Positions 36,851 through 46,009 of a DNA stretch of 64,000 nucleotides are shown here, one piece after another (position 1 is the first letter of the stretch; every line of letters starts with the position of its first letter). Where the stretch lies: assembly GCF_900117455.1 (NCBI RefSeq), contig NZ_FPHO01000002.1, positions 868,001 through 932,000 on the forward strand, read 5' to 3'. A program made the position numbers and the translations under genes. The stretch comes from Hyphomicrobium sp. CS1GBMeth3 (GTDB lineage: Bacteria; Pseudomonadota; Alphaproteobacteria; Rhizobiales; Hyphomicrobiaceae). Under the pieces are notes generated by a model. That model had not been told where the DNA came from. It searched no databases and saw nothing but the letters and a program-made list of their open reading frames with translations.

Positions 36851-38074
36851 ATGTCCCTCCTCGCGTCCGTCGTCGAGCGTCCATCCGACGTTGTGCAGCG
36901 GGTGACCTCCGCGTCAGCGGAGCGCCCTCTCCTGCGTGTCGTCACAACGCGTGCGGAGTTCGATGCGCTCGAGCCCGCATGGAACGCATTGTTCGCGCGC
37001 GCCGGCCGCAACACGCATCTGTTCCAGACCTTCAATTGGCTTTGGCATTGGGCCAATCATTTCCTGCCCAAGGCGGGCGAGCGGGGGCCTGGGCTTGCCG
37101 TGGTGACGGCGCACGCTGAGGGCCGCCTCATCATGGTCTGGCCGCTCGTTGTCGAGCGCGTCGGTCCGCTCACGGTGCTTGAGTGGATGGGCGAGCCCGT
37201 CAGCCAGTACGGTGACGTACTGATGGAGGCTCGGCCAGACGCAGAAGCGCTTTTACGCGCGGCCTTTGACCTCGTTACGCAGCGAACCGGCGCCAGCGTC
37301 GTGAACCTCCGGCGGGTGCGCGGCGATTCCGTGGTTGCGCCGCTCCTGGAGTCGATCGGGGCTTCGGTGACGGCCGAGCTCAAGGCACCGTTCCTTGACC
37401 TCGCGAGCGCGCCTTCGTTCGCCGTGTACGAAACGCGCTATTCGAGCAACGCACGCCGCAACCGCAAACGACAGCGACGCAGGCTTGCCGAACGCGGTGC
37501 GCTCGAACTCGTGTGGCACACGGAGGGCGCGAAAGCCGCAGCACTTACGTCTGAAGCTTTCCAGCTCAAGCGCCAGTGGATGCAGCACCGCGGACTCGTC
37601 TCGCCGGCGCTGTCCGATCCGCGGACCGAGCGTTTCTTTACCGACGCGGTGCGCTCAGTTTCCCATCCGGCCGGCTGCCATGTCATCGGGCTCATCTGCG
37701 CCGGACGTCCGGTCGCGCTCGAGATCGGGGTGCGTGCCAAGGGGCGCACGGCCATTCACATCATCGCGTACGATCTCGAGTTCGAAAAAATGGCTGCGGG
37801 CGCGCTGCTGATGGAGGACAGCATTCGCCGCGCCTCCGATGACGGTCTCGCGGTGTTCGACCTTCTGGCGCCGGGCGACGGCTACAAGCTCGATTGGGCC
37901 GACGATGCGGTCGTCGTGCGCGATTGGGCTGTCGCGCCAACCCTCTCCGGCCGGCTCTACCTGCATCTCTATCTCAACGGTGCACGGCCGACGCTGAAGC
38001 GGGGCGTCGAAGCCTTGCCCATAGGCGCGCGTCGCAAGCTCGCTCAACTTCTCACGCGCGGACGTGAGGCGTAG
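36851..38074 (+). CDS. CelD/BcsL-type GNAT acetyltransferase
   Basis: 407 aa two-lobed GNAT (PF13480 type). FNWLWHWANHFLP at ~60, WPLVVERVGPLTVLEWMGEPVSQYGDVL, RYSSNARRNRKRQRRRLAERG and KMAAGALLMEDSIRRASDDGLAVFDLLAPGDGYKLDWAD are the family's landmarks. Relatives sit in cellulose or exopolysaccharide operons and are thought to acylate sugar intermediates. No polysaccharide synthase is in the window. Cytoplasmic. Confidence 0.83.
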   Translation: MSLLASVVERPSDVVQRVTSASAERPLLRVVTTRAEFDALEPAWNALFARAGRNTHLFQTFNWLWHWANHFLPKAGERGPGLAVVTAHAEGRLIMVWPLVVERVGPLTVLEWMGEPVSQYGDVLMEARPDAEALLRAAFDLVTQRTGASVVNLRRVRGDSVVAPLLESIGASVTAELKAPFLDLASAPSFAVYETRYSSNARRNRKRQRRRLAERGALELVWHTEGAKAAALTSEAFQLKRQWMQHRGLVSPALSDPRTERFFTDAVRSVSHPAGCHVIGLICAGRPVALEIGVRAKGRTAIHIIAYDLEFEKMAAGALLMEDSIRRASDDGLAVFDLLAPGDGYKLDWADDAVVVRDWAVAPTLSGRLYLHLYLNGARPTLKRGVEALPIGARRKLAQLLTRGREA

Positions 38075-38088
38075 CGCTTCAGCTTTCC

Positions 38089-39768
38089 TCAGGCTGAGAG
38101 GCGCGAGAGACGCAACACCGCCAGGCCGAACGCGATCTCGTGCCCGGTGCGAGACAAGGTCGCCGTGCCATTGCCGATGCTCACGCCATCGAGGCGCGTG
38201 CCGTTCATCGAACCCAAGTCGCGCAATCTCAGGGACTGACCTGGGTTGTAGAGGATCTCGGCATGCTGCGCCGACACGCTCTTGTCCTCGATGACGAAAT
38301 CGACACGGGCCGGGTCGCGACCGATTGTCCACGATGCGGCGGCGGTTGGCTCACCCGAAGCTAGCTCCTTTGCCGGGCGCAGTTCGAACTGCATGGCCCG
38401 GCCGGACGGATCGAAGCCCGACAGCATCCAGGCACCGCCCTCCAATTCGTGCTTCTCGACGGATGAGCGCGCGCGTGGCTCGCGCACGAGCTTGAATTCC
38501 ACCGTACCGAAACGCAAAAGCGCACCAGGGGATGCCTCCTCCTCCGCAATGCGTGCACCGTCGACAAAGGTGCCGTTCGACGAAGCGAGGTCGGTGATGC
38601 GGAGGCTATCGTTCGCGCGATCGCAGACGAGGCGCGCGTGGGCCTTGGAGATCGCGTCGTCGGGAACGACGATGTCGACGCCGGGGCCGCGCCCGATGGT
38701 TAGCGCCTTACCGGATTCATCGAGCGGGATCGGTATGCCGCCGGACACAGGGCGCAGGTAAAGGGCGCCGGGCGGGGATCCTGCTGAGGTTGAGGGCGAA
38801 GCAAGCCGCTTCCCTTTTCGCCTGCCCTGCCCCGCAAAACGCGCTGCGGTTTGCGCAAGCGCTTCGCGCCAGGCCGGGATACGGTTCGCGCGCAGCATCA
38901 CGGCCGCGGCGCCGAGCACGAGGGCCACCGTCAGCGCCACGGCGAGCGGCACGAAGCTCGAGCTGAACCCCGCCGTGCACGGGCGCGTGGTGGCTGCGAA
39001 CGGGATTCCGGCGTCACGCAAGAAGCGAGCAACCTCGCCGGCATGCACGGAGAAGAACAGTCCCTGCGAGTTCAGACCTTGCAGCGTGTTGACACCGACA
39101 ACCAGGCCGCAGGCATCGAGAAGCGGGCCGCCGCTGTTACCGGGGTTGATGGCGGAGCTGTGCTGCACGGTGCGCACGCTCAGCGTTTGGCTCGGGCTCA
39201 CCGTCAAATTGGTGAAGGTCATGCGCGAGACGACGCCCGTCGTGACCGTCGACTCGAGATCCGTTAACGGTACGCCTTGCGCCTCCGGGCTTGGCACCGG
39301 CGCGCGGTTCAGGTTGGCGGCACCGGGGAAGCCGATCGCCACCACGTCTGTCAGCTTATCGGGCTCGTACTCGCCAATCCTCAAGGCTTCGCCTGGCAGA
39401 TCCTCCTGCGCCTCGAGAAGGGCCAGATCCACGTTTGGGCGTCCGTCGACGCGGCGGGCTTCGACCAGCTTGGCTTCTTCGCCTTTGCGGAAGCCGATGT
39501 AGAAATGCTGCCCACCTTCGACGACGTGGAAGTTGGTTACGAGATAGCGGCGACCCGAAACGAGAAAGCCGGTGCCGGAAGAGACCGTGTACTGGTCATT
39601 CTGGCCGGGGACGAAGCTGTAAATCTTGTAAACACTGGGCTCGACGCGGCTGGCGTCGAAGGCTTCCGATGCCGTCGCCGCGAGACCATAAGCTGCCACG
39701 CTGCCAACCAGGCGGGCAACGAAGCGCCCAGTCCGGCGGCGGGACGTCCCTCTTCTTTGAACCGGCAT
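38089..39768 (-). CDS. membrane-tethered trypsin-like protease with two FHA domains
   Basis: 559 aa from the ATG complementary to 39766-39768 (a start 54 bp upstream adds Arg/Cys-rich residues). An N-terminal signal/anchor (LVGSVAAYGLAATASEA) leads to a chymotrypsin-fold protease at ~45-255 with triad His81 (TNFHVVEGG), Asp114 (NVDLALLEA) and Ser212 (NPGNSGGPL). A membrane helix at ~271-293 (FVPLAVALTVALVLGAAAVML) then a basic stretch precede two FHA domains, ~337-428 (SKAHARLV, LASSNGTFVDG) and ~450-557 (VSAQHAEIL, LGSMNGTRLDG). FHA domains bind phosphothreonine, so protease outside and phospho-sensor inside is the likely topology (inference). Divergent from the genes at 40006 onward. Confidence 0.9.
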   Translation of the reverse strand: MPVQRRGTSRRRTGRFVARLVGSVAAYGLAATASEAFDASRVEPSVYKIYSFVPGQNDQYTVSSGTGFLVSGRRYLVTNFHVVEGGQHFYIGFRKGEEAKLVEARRVDGRPNVDLALLEAQEDLPGEALRIGEYEPDKLTDVVAIGFPGAANLNRAPVPSPEAQGVPLTDLESTVTTGVVSRMTFTNLTVSPSQTLSVRTVQHSSAINPGNSGGPLLDACGLVVGVNTLQGLNSQGLFFSVHAGEVARFLRDAGIPFAATTRPCTAGFSSSFVPLAVALTVALVLGAAAVMLRANRIPAWREALAQTAARFAGQGRRKGKRLASPSTSAGSPPGALYLRPVSGGIPIPLDESGKALTIGRGPGVDIVVPDDAISKAHARLVCDRANDSLRITDLASSNGTFVDGARIAEEEASPGALLRFGTVEFKLVREPRARSSVEKHELEGGAWMLSGFDPSGRAMQFELRPAKELASGEPTAAASWTIGRDPARVDFVIEDKSVSAQHAEILYNPGQSLRLRDLGSMNGTRLDGVSIGNGTATLSRTGHEIAFGLAVLRLSRLSA

Positions 39769-40005
39769 TCCAGACCCGCGATGCCCCCACGCGCAATTCC
39801 TAGCGCACCCCGCAGGGCGCATCCAGATAGTAGTTAACGTCTACAGTGGAGTAGAAAATCGGATCTATCTTGCTGATATTCTCGGTAAATGCCACTCCAC
39901 CGCCCTCTTTGGTTTGCTAATCTCGGGCCGGATCCAGTTCGCCGGACCAGAACTCCTCGGGCGCCAAGCGTGGGGCTTTCTGGGAATCTTCCTGGGAGTC
40001 GCGTC

Positions 40006-40752
40006 ATGCTGACCCGCATTTTCTGCGTTTTTCTCGCGGGCGCGCTCGCGCTCGCCAGCCTGCCACCGCCGGCTGACGCCCAATTCGGCGTGCGCCGCAC
40101 ATTCAAAAAGGTCGTTCGGGCTCCGGCTCGCGTGTTGCCAAAGGTCGCCGCGCCAGTTGTCGGAGGCGCGATCATCGTCGGCGGGCCGTTCCGCAAGGCG
40201 TTCGGCGTGGTGGCTGCGGTTGCCATCGGGGCCGCGATCTTCGAGCATCTGTCGCGCCAGGAACGCCGCGAGGTGGCGCGGCGCGCCAACGACGCGGTGG
40301 GCAAGGATCCCAACGAACGCGTCATCGACAGCTTCACCTCGAATGACGGCCGCAAGCAGGTGACGATCGTGGCCGAGCCCACGCAGTCGGCTGTTGACCT
40401 CAAGAACGATCCTGCGATCCTTGTCGCCGCAGATACGGTTGTGGCGCCAAATGCCGATGGCAAGTCAACTCCGAGCGGGTTTGCGAGCGCCTCCAATCCT
40501 GCGACGGCGACCGATGCGCCGCCGACCGCGCCTTCCGCGGCGTCGAAGCCAGCCGCCACCGCCGCGAAGCCCGTGTCCGACGAGGAGGTTGTGCGAATCG
40601 GTGGGCTGCCGCCAGACACGCAATGCCGCCGCGTCACGACCGAGCTCGAGCTGCGCAAGAAGAAGGACCAGAAGGACGCCGACGAGAAGAGCACGAACAC
40701 GGCGATCTTCTGCCAGACTGCGCCCGGCAAATGGAAGCCGGCCTCGGCCTAG
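40006..40752 (+). CDS. exported protein of unknown function next to the FHA protease
   Basis: 248 aa from the ATG at 40006, with GGGAG upstream. Signal peptide MLTRIFCVFLAGALALASLPPPADA. A Gly/Ala/Val hydrophobic stretch (VAAPVVGGAIIVGG ... VVAAVAIGAAIFEHL) at ~45-80 could enter a membrane, followed by RQERREVARRANDAVGKDP, an Ala/Pro/Thr/Ser linker (~150-190) and a Cys-containing end (PPDTQCRRVTTELEL, AIFCQTAPGKW) whose two Cys may pair. No family recognised. Confidence 0.8.
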   Translation: MLTRIFCVFLAGALALASLPPPADAQFGVRRTFKKVVRAPARVLPKVAAPVVGGAIIVGGPFRKAFGVVAAVAIGAAIFEHLSRQERREVARRANDAVGKDPNERVIDSFTSNDGRKQVTIVAEPTQSAVDLKNDPAILVAADTVVAPNADGKSTPSGFASASNPATATDAPPTAPSAASKPAATAAKPVSDEEVVRIGGLPPDTQCRRVTTELELRKKKDQKDADEKSTNTAIFCQTAPGKWKPASA

Positions 40753-40848
40753 TTGCGTAGGCTTCTTGCGGCCGCGACGTCATCGGGTTTGCCCCGATGG
40801 GAGCGTGAGGGTAGCATTCGCGCGAACGCAATCAGTCCGAGCTGAACT

Positions 40849-42303
40849 ATGACGGGTCGTTCCCTTCTGGCGGCCGTGCTTGCCTGGTCGCTGTCTTCGC
40901 TATCTGCCGCGTCCGCCGCTTCACCGTTGCCCATTGCGGCAGGGCAAGAAGCCGTGCCGTCCGTCGTCGTGCGTGTCGCAGACGAGGAGCCGGACCCGCG
41001 CGATATCATCCGCCTCTTGCCGCCGGGCCGCGCGTCGGACGAACCGGACACTCCCCCGACGCCGGAGCTGCCCTTTCTGCCAGGCGGCTCCGAGACCGCG
41101 CCAGAGCAGACGCTTCGTCTTGTCGGGCGGGCCGTCGAGGTGCCGGTGACGTTCGATCCGATGCCTGGGCAGGAGACGTCGTCCTACATCGGTATTCAGC
41201 TCGATGGCATCAACGATCCCGCGCTTGCGGGAGCGCTCGGTCTCGACAACGGCAGCGGCGTTCTCGTGGTCTCGACGACAGCCGGCGGGCCAGCAGCAAA
41301 GGCGGGCCTGCGCTTCGGGGATGTCGTGACCGCGTTCGACACCGCTCCTGTCAGCGACACTGATACGCTGGTCGAGGCGATCAAAACGCGGACGCCGGGC
41401 TCGCAGGGAACACTCACGGTCTGGCGCGTCGGCGATGACGCGGAGGGCTACCTTAAGGCGCTGCGCGATGTCGCCGACCGCGGCAGCACGCCGGCCATGA
41501 TGTTCCTCGCACGGCTTTACACGAACGGTACCGGCGTCGGGCGCGATCATGCCGAGGCCGTCGCGTGGTACAAGAAGGCGGCGGCGGCTGGCAGCACCAA
41601 CGGCATGCTGCTCTATGGCGATGCGCTCGCCGCGGGGCGCGGCGCGGCGCAGGACATGGCCGAAGCCGAGCGCTGGATCCGCAAGGCATCTGATGCCGGC
41701 AACGTAGCCGCCGTGTTTCGCCTCGGCCGCATGTATCGCGACGGCGAGGGCGTGACGCGCGATCCGCTCGAGGCAGTCAAGCTGTTCAAGCAGGCGGCGG
41801 AGGCCGACTACACGCCGGCGATGGTGGCCGTGGGCCTGATGTTCGAAGGTGGAGGCGGCGTCGCGGCCGATCATCTGCAGGCCGTGCAGTGGTACAAGCG
41901 GGCGGCCGACGCCGGTGACGCGGAAGGCATGGCGGCGCTCGGTACCATGTATTCGACGGGGCGCGGTGTCGAGAAGGATCCCAAGGCTGCGGCGGCCTGG
42001 TACATCAAGGCAGCCGAGCGGGGCCAGCTGCTCGCCATCCACAACCTCGCCTACCACTACGACAAGGGCATCGGCGTTCAGCGCAACCCGCAGCTCGCGG
42101 CGAACTATATCTATGGCGCGCTCGAGCGGCGGTACGCGTTCACCTATCAGCAGATGATGCAGAATAGCCGCGCCTGGAGCCGGGAGTTCCGCCGCGCGCT
42201 GCAGCAGAAGCTTGCCGCGGGTGGCTACTACACCGGCGGCGTGGATGGGAGCTTCGGCCGCACTACCTTCGATGCCCTCGACGCGCTGATGCAGGCCCAA
42301 TAG
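40849..42303 (+). CDS. exported PDZ - Sel1-repeat - peptidoglycan-binding-like protein
   Basis: 484 aa. Signal peptide to ~24; an acidic, Pro-rich linker; a PDZ domain at ~112-195 (YIGIQLDG, GVLVVSTTAGGPAAKAGLRFGDVVTAFD); about six Sel1 repeats at ~213-425 (A.W..KAA..G....M..LG..Y..G.GV..D pattern); and a C-terminal ~35 residues (LQQKLAAGGYYTGGVDGSF) resembling a PG_binding_1 motif. Sel1 repeats hold protein partners; PDZ binds C-terminal tails. It lies 96 bp after the exported unknown and a few kb from the FHA protease, suggesting a common envelope process. Confidence 0.88.
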   Translation: MTGRSLLAAVLAWSLSSLSAASAASPLPIAAGQEAVPSVVVRVADEEPDPRDIIRLLPPGRASDEPDTPPTPELPFLPGGSETAPEQTLRLVGRAVEVPVTFDPMPGQETSSYIGIQLDGINDPALAGALGLDNGSGVLVVSTTAGGPAAKAGLRFGDVVTAFDTAPVSDTDTLVEAIKTRTPGSQGTLTVWRVGDDAEGYLKALRDVADRGSTPAMMFLARLYTNGTGVGRDHAEAVAWYKKAAAAGSTNGMLLYGDALAAGRGAAQDMAEAERWIRKASDAGNVAAVFRLGRMYRDGEGVTRDPLEAVKLFKQAAEADYTPAMVAVGLMFEGGGGVAADHLQAVQWYKRAADAGDAEGMAALGTMYSTGRGVEKDPKAAAAWYIKAAERGQLLAIHNLAYHYDKGIGVQRNPQLAANYIYGALERRYAFTYQQMMQNSRAWSREFRRALQQKLAAGGYYTGGVDGSFGRTTFDALDALMQAQ

Positions 42304-42393
42304 CGCCGTTGTCCGCGGCGCTGGCCTTCGGCCCCCCGGACCTTGTATAGACGCGCTGCGTCTTCACCTCCCTAACGGCATCCACGCTCGCTC

Positions 42394-44211
42394 ATGGCCC
42401 CTCCCCTTCTCCAGCTCACCGACATCGCGCTGACGTTCGGCGGCACAAGCCTGCTCGATGGCGTCGACATGGCCGTCGGCGCGGGCGAGCGGATCTGTCT
42501 CGTCGGGCGCAACGGCTCCGGTAAATCGACGCTTCTGCGCATCGCGGCCGGGGCCATCGAGCCTGACCGTGGCCGTCGCTTCGTGCAGCCCGGTGCCCTC
42601 GTGCGCTACCTGCCGCAGGAGCCGGACCTTTCACAGTATGAGACCACGCTCGCCTACGTGGAGGCAGGCCTCTCTGCGAGCGACGATGTGCATCAGGCCC
42701 GCTATCTGCTCTCGGAGCTTGGGCTCGATGAGACGGAAGATCCAATGCACCTCTCCGGTGGTGAAGCGCGCCGCGCGGCGCTCGCCCACGTGCTTGCCGC
42801 CGATCCGGAGATCCTGCTGCTCGACGAGCCGACAAACCATCTCGACCTGCCGACCATCGAGTGGCTCGAGGGCCGACTCGCGCAATCGCGGGCCGCGATG
42901 GTGATCATCAGCCACGACCGCCGCTTACTCGAAAAGCTCTCGCGCACGACGGTATGGCTCGACCGCGGACGCGCGCGGCGCGTCGAGCTTTCGTTCAAGG
43001 GATTCGAGGATTGGCGCGACCAGCAGCTCGCCGAGGAAGAGACGCGTCTGCACAAGATCGACCGCAAGATCGTCGCCGAAGAGCACTGGGTGCACGGCGG
43101 CGTGACCGCGCGGCGCAAACGAAACGTGCGGCGCATGGCGGAGCTGCGCACCTTGCGTCAGGAGCGGCGAGAGCACCGCGCGGTGCAGGGCAAGGCGACG
43201 CTGTCGGTCGCAGAGGCTGAGACTTCGAGTGCGCTCGTTATCGAGGCGAAAGGCATCTCGAAGTCGTTCGAAGGGCGTTCGATTGTGCGCGATCTCTCGC
43301 TGCGGCTCATGCGCGGCGATCGCCTCGGTATCGTCGGCCCCAACGGCTCGGGTAAGACGACGCTCGTCTCTCTTCTGACGGGCACGCTGGCACCGGACGG
43401 GGGCGAGGTTCGCCTCGGCGCCAATGTCGAGATGGCCGCGCTCGACCAGGGGCGCGATAGCCTCGATCCGGCGTGGACCCTTTCGGAGGCGCTCACGCGC
43501 GGGCGCGGCGACACGGTTTCGATCGGCGGCGAGAAGAAACACGTGGTCGCTTACATGAAGGACTTCCTGTTTGCGCCGGAGCAGCGTCTGACGCCGATCG
43601 GTGCGCTCTCGGGCGGCGAGCGCGGACGGCTGATGCTGGCGCGCGCACTGGCGACACCTTCGAACCTGCTCGTGCTCGACGAGCCGACAAACGATCTCGA
43701 TCTCGAAACGCTCGATGTGCTCGAGGACGTGCTGGCGGACTACAAGGGCACGGTTATGCTGATCAGCCACGACCGCGATTTCCTGGATCGCGTGGTGACC
43801 AGCGTCATTGTGCCTGAGGGAGACGGGCGATGGACCGAGTATGCGGGCGGCTACCAGGACATGCTGGCCCAGCGCGGAGAGGACTTGAAGCGCCGGGAGG
43901 CGCGCGCGAAGCCTGCGGCTCCGCTCGAAAGGAGCAAGGCAGACATTTCCGAATCAGCGCCGCCGCAGGCTAAGCGCAGGCTGTCGTTCAAGGACAAGCA
44001 CGCCCTTGAGACGCTGCCGGCCGAGATCGCGGCGCTCGAGGCCAAGCAGGCCGAGCTTTCGCGCCGTCTCGAAGCGCCGGACCTCTACGCGCGCGATCGC
44101 AAGGCCTTCACCGAGCTTTCGGATGCACTCGCGGACGTGCAGAGCAAGCTCGCCGCGGCCGAGGAGCGTTGGCTCGAGCTCGAGCTTTTGCGAAGCGAGA
44201 TCGAGAGCTGA
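42394..44211 (+). CDS. uup: ABC-F ATPase, Uup-like
   Basis: 605 aa with two ATP-binding cassettes: GRNGSGKST / LSGGEARRAALAHVL / LLLDEPTNHLDL and GPNGSGKTT / LSGGERGRLMLARAL / LVLDEPTNDLDL, separated by the basic inter-domain linker of ABC-F proteins (RRKRNVRRMAELRTL). The C-terminal ~90 residues form a coiled coil (LPAEIAALEAKQAELSRRLEA), typical of Uup. Uup is linked to ribosome function and transposon-excision phenotypes in E. coli. Convergent with the flavoprotein gene 18 bp away. Confidence 0.9.
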   Translation: MAPPLLQLTDIALTFGGTSLLDGVDMAVGAGERICLVGRNGSGKSTLLRIAAGAIEPDRGRRFVQPGALVRYLPQEPDLSQYETTLAYVEAGLSASDDVHQARYLLSELGLDETEDPMHLSGGEARRAALAHVLAADPEILLLDEPTNHLDLPTIEWLEGRLAQSRAAMVIISHDRRLLEKLSRTTVWLDRGRARRVELSFKGFEDWRDQQLAEEETRLHKIDRKIVAEEHWVHGGVTARRKRNVRRMAELRTLRQERREHRAVQGKATLSVAEAETSSALVIEAKGISKSFEGRSIVRDLSLRLMRGDRLGIVGPNGSGKTTLVSLLTGTLAPDGGEVRLGANVEMAALDQGRDSLDPAWTLSEALTRGRGDTVSIGGEKKHVVAYMKDFLFAPEQRLTPIGALSGGERGRLMLARALATPSNLLVLDEPTNDLDLETLDVLEDVLADYKGTVMLISHDRDFLDRVVTSVIVPEGDGRWTEYAGGYQDMLAQRGEDLKRREARAKPAAPLERSKADISESAPPQAKRRLSFKDKHALETLPAEIAALEAKQAELSRRLEAPDLYARDRKAFTELSDALADVQSKLAAAEERWLELELLRSEIES

Positions 44212-44229
44212 CCGCACGGCGAGCGCGCA

Positions 44230-45489
44230 TCACGCAGACGGATTGCTCGCCAGTTCGCGCGCCAGATAGGCGCGTGCGCCTTCGGCGGCGGCGCGTCCGG
44301 TGGCGAAGCACGCCTGCAGAAGGTAGCCACCTGTTGGCGCGTCCCAATCGAGCATTTCGCCGGCAACGAAAGTACCGGGACGGGCGCGCAGCATGAAAGT
44401 CTCATCGAGCTCGTCGAAGGAGAGGCCGCCGGCCGTGGAGATGGCGCGATCGATCGACGCTAACCCCGTCGTGCGGATCGGCACGGCCTTGATGAGCTCG
44501 GCGAGCGCTTCCGCGGTCATGCTACCGAGAGAGGTGCCAGAAGAAAGCACAGCCTCGTGCAGCAGGCCAGCAGCGGCGCCCTCAAGTCGAAGCGATTTGC
44601 GCAGCCAGGTTGCGAGGGACTGCTTGCCGCGCGGCTTGGCGAGACGCTCGAGCAACTCGTTCTTCTGCTCGTCTGGGCGCAGATCGAGCATGATCTCCGC
44701 CGCGCCGTGTTCTGAAAGCGCCTCGCGGATCGGCGCAGACAACGCGTAGATCGCACCGCCCTCGATACCCTCGGCGGTGATCATTGCTTCGCCACGTGCG
44801 GTTTCGCCACCGCACGTCATCGCGATGCGTTTAAGAGGCGTGCCCGCATATCGCGTTCGGAAGACCTCGCTCCAGGCGACCCGAACCCCGCTGTTCGACG
44901 GCATCAGAGGCGTAATCAGTGCTCCCGCCTCCGCGAGCGGGTTGATCCAGCTCGCGTCCGAGCCGAGACGTGGCCAGCTCGCGCCGCCGAGCGCCAGCAC
45001 GGTGCAGGACGCAGCAACGCCGACGTCTCCCGCAGCCGTCTCGAAAATCAATCCGCCGTCTTCGTCCCAGCCCTTCCAGCGATGACCGAGACGCAACTCG
45101 ACGCCGAGATTCTCAAGGCGTTTCAGCCAAGCCCGCAGGAACGGCGACGTCTTCATGGCGCGCGGAAACACGCGACCGCTCGAACCCACAAATGTTTCCT
45201 GTCCCAGCTCCTCGGACCAGGCGCGCAAGGCCGCCGGTGGAAATTTCTCTATTGCAGCGCGTAGGCTTGGTGCTGCTCTGCGGTAGCGGGTGAGAAAGAC
45301 GTCGAGCGGCTCGCTGTGCGTGAGATTCAACCCACCGCGCCCCGCAAGCAAGAACTTGCGCGCGATGCGCGGCATACGCTCGTACAGCGTCACCTTCGCT
45401 CCGGACGTGGCAAGCGTCTCCGCCGCCATCAGGCCAGCGGGGCCACCACCAATGACAGCAGTATGACAATCCGTATGTTGCACGAGCAC
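44230..45489 (-). CDS. TIGR03862-type flavoprotein (HI0933 family)
   Basis: 419 aa, apparently starting at GTG (position uncertain). CHTAVIGGGPAGLMAAETLA binds FAD; RKFLLAGRGGLNLTHSEP, FVGSSGRVFPRAMKTSPFLRAWLKRLE and the C-terminal FVAGEMLDWDAPTGGYLLQACFATGRAAAEG are the landmarks of this branch of BaiN/HI0933 flavoproteins. Some BaiN relatives act as enone reductases, but this branch's reaction is unknown. Confidence 0.88.
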   Translation of the reverse strand: MLVQHTDCHTAVIGGGPAGLMAAETLATSGAKVTLYERMPRIARKFLLAGRGGLNLTHSEPLDVFLTRYRRAAPSLRAAIEKFPPAALRAWSEELGQETFVGSSGRVFPRAMKTSPFLRAWLKRLENLGVELRLGHRWKGWDEDGGLIFETAAGDVGVAASCTVLALGGASWPRLGSDASWINPLAEAGALITPLMPSNSGVRVAWSEVFRTRYAGTPLKRIAMTCGGETARGEAMITAEGIEGGAIYALSAPIREALSEHGAAEIMLDLRPDEQKNELLERLAKPRGKQSLATWLRKSLRLEGAAAGLLHEAVLSSGTSLGSMTAEALAELIKAVPIRTTGLASIDRAISTAGGLSFDELDETFMLRARPGTFVAGEMLDWDAPTGGYLLQACFATGRAAAEGARAYLARELASNPSA

Positions 45490-45670
45490 ACCTAGAGGTT
45501 CATGAACCTGCGTTCATCTCCGATTAATGTCGGGTTATGCAAACAATTCTTCGTCGCACGGCGTGCTCGGGGAGTGATGTCGGCGTGCGGCGCACTGTTC
45601 CACAATCGGCCAGAAGGCGGGAAAAATTCACGCGACCTGCCAGACGGCCATTTCCTTGGAGGTGACGACC

Positions 45671-45928
45671 ATGAAGAAAACACTTGCTGGGCTCGCCGGC
45701 GCGATCTCGTTCGCGTTCCTTGCATCCAGTGCACATGCCGCTCCGCTCAGTGCGGCGGGCCAAGCCTCGTCCAGTGGCGTCACATCTGACGTGATCCAGG
45801 TGCATGGCCTTCATGTGTCGTGCCAACGTGATCGTCGCGGCTGGCATCGCTCTTATATCTGGGGCCGTCAGCGCTGCACGCCGCCGCGGCATCACCACCA
45901 TCATCGCCATCACAAGAAGCGGCGCTAG
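45671..45928 (+). CDS. small exported basic protein with His-rich tail
   Basis: 85 aa from the ATG at 45671 with a strong GGAGGTGA site. Signal peptide MKKTLAGLAGAISFAFLASSAHA. Mature part has two Cys (HVSCQRDRRGWHRSYIWGRQRCTPP) and ends in HHHHHRHHKKRR. Resembles short Rhizobiales proteins of unknown function; the His run suggests metal binding (inference). Followed by a strong terminator. Confidence 0.78.
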   Translation: MKKTLAGLAGAISFAFLASSAHAAPLSAAGQASSSGVTSDVIQVHGLHVSCQRDRRGWHRSYIWGRQRCTPPRHHHHHRHHKKRR

Positions 45929-45951
45929 TCTAAGCTGCCTCTGAACGATGA

Positions 45952-45984
45952 GGGCCCGGCTTCGCAAAGAAGCCGGGCCCTTTT
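45952..45984 (+). terminator. intrinsic terminator
   Basis: 12-bp perfect stem (45952-45963 and 45969-45980), GCAAA loop, then TTTT. It ends the gene at 45671-45928 and separates it from the leftward His-rich gene. Confidence 0.9.
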
Positions 45985-46009
45985 CGTTGTGGTGGGTTCG
46001 CTGTTGCGA

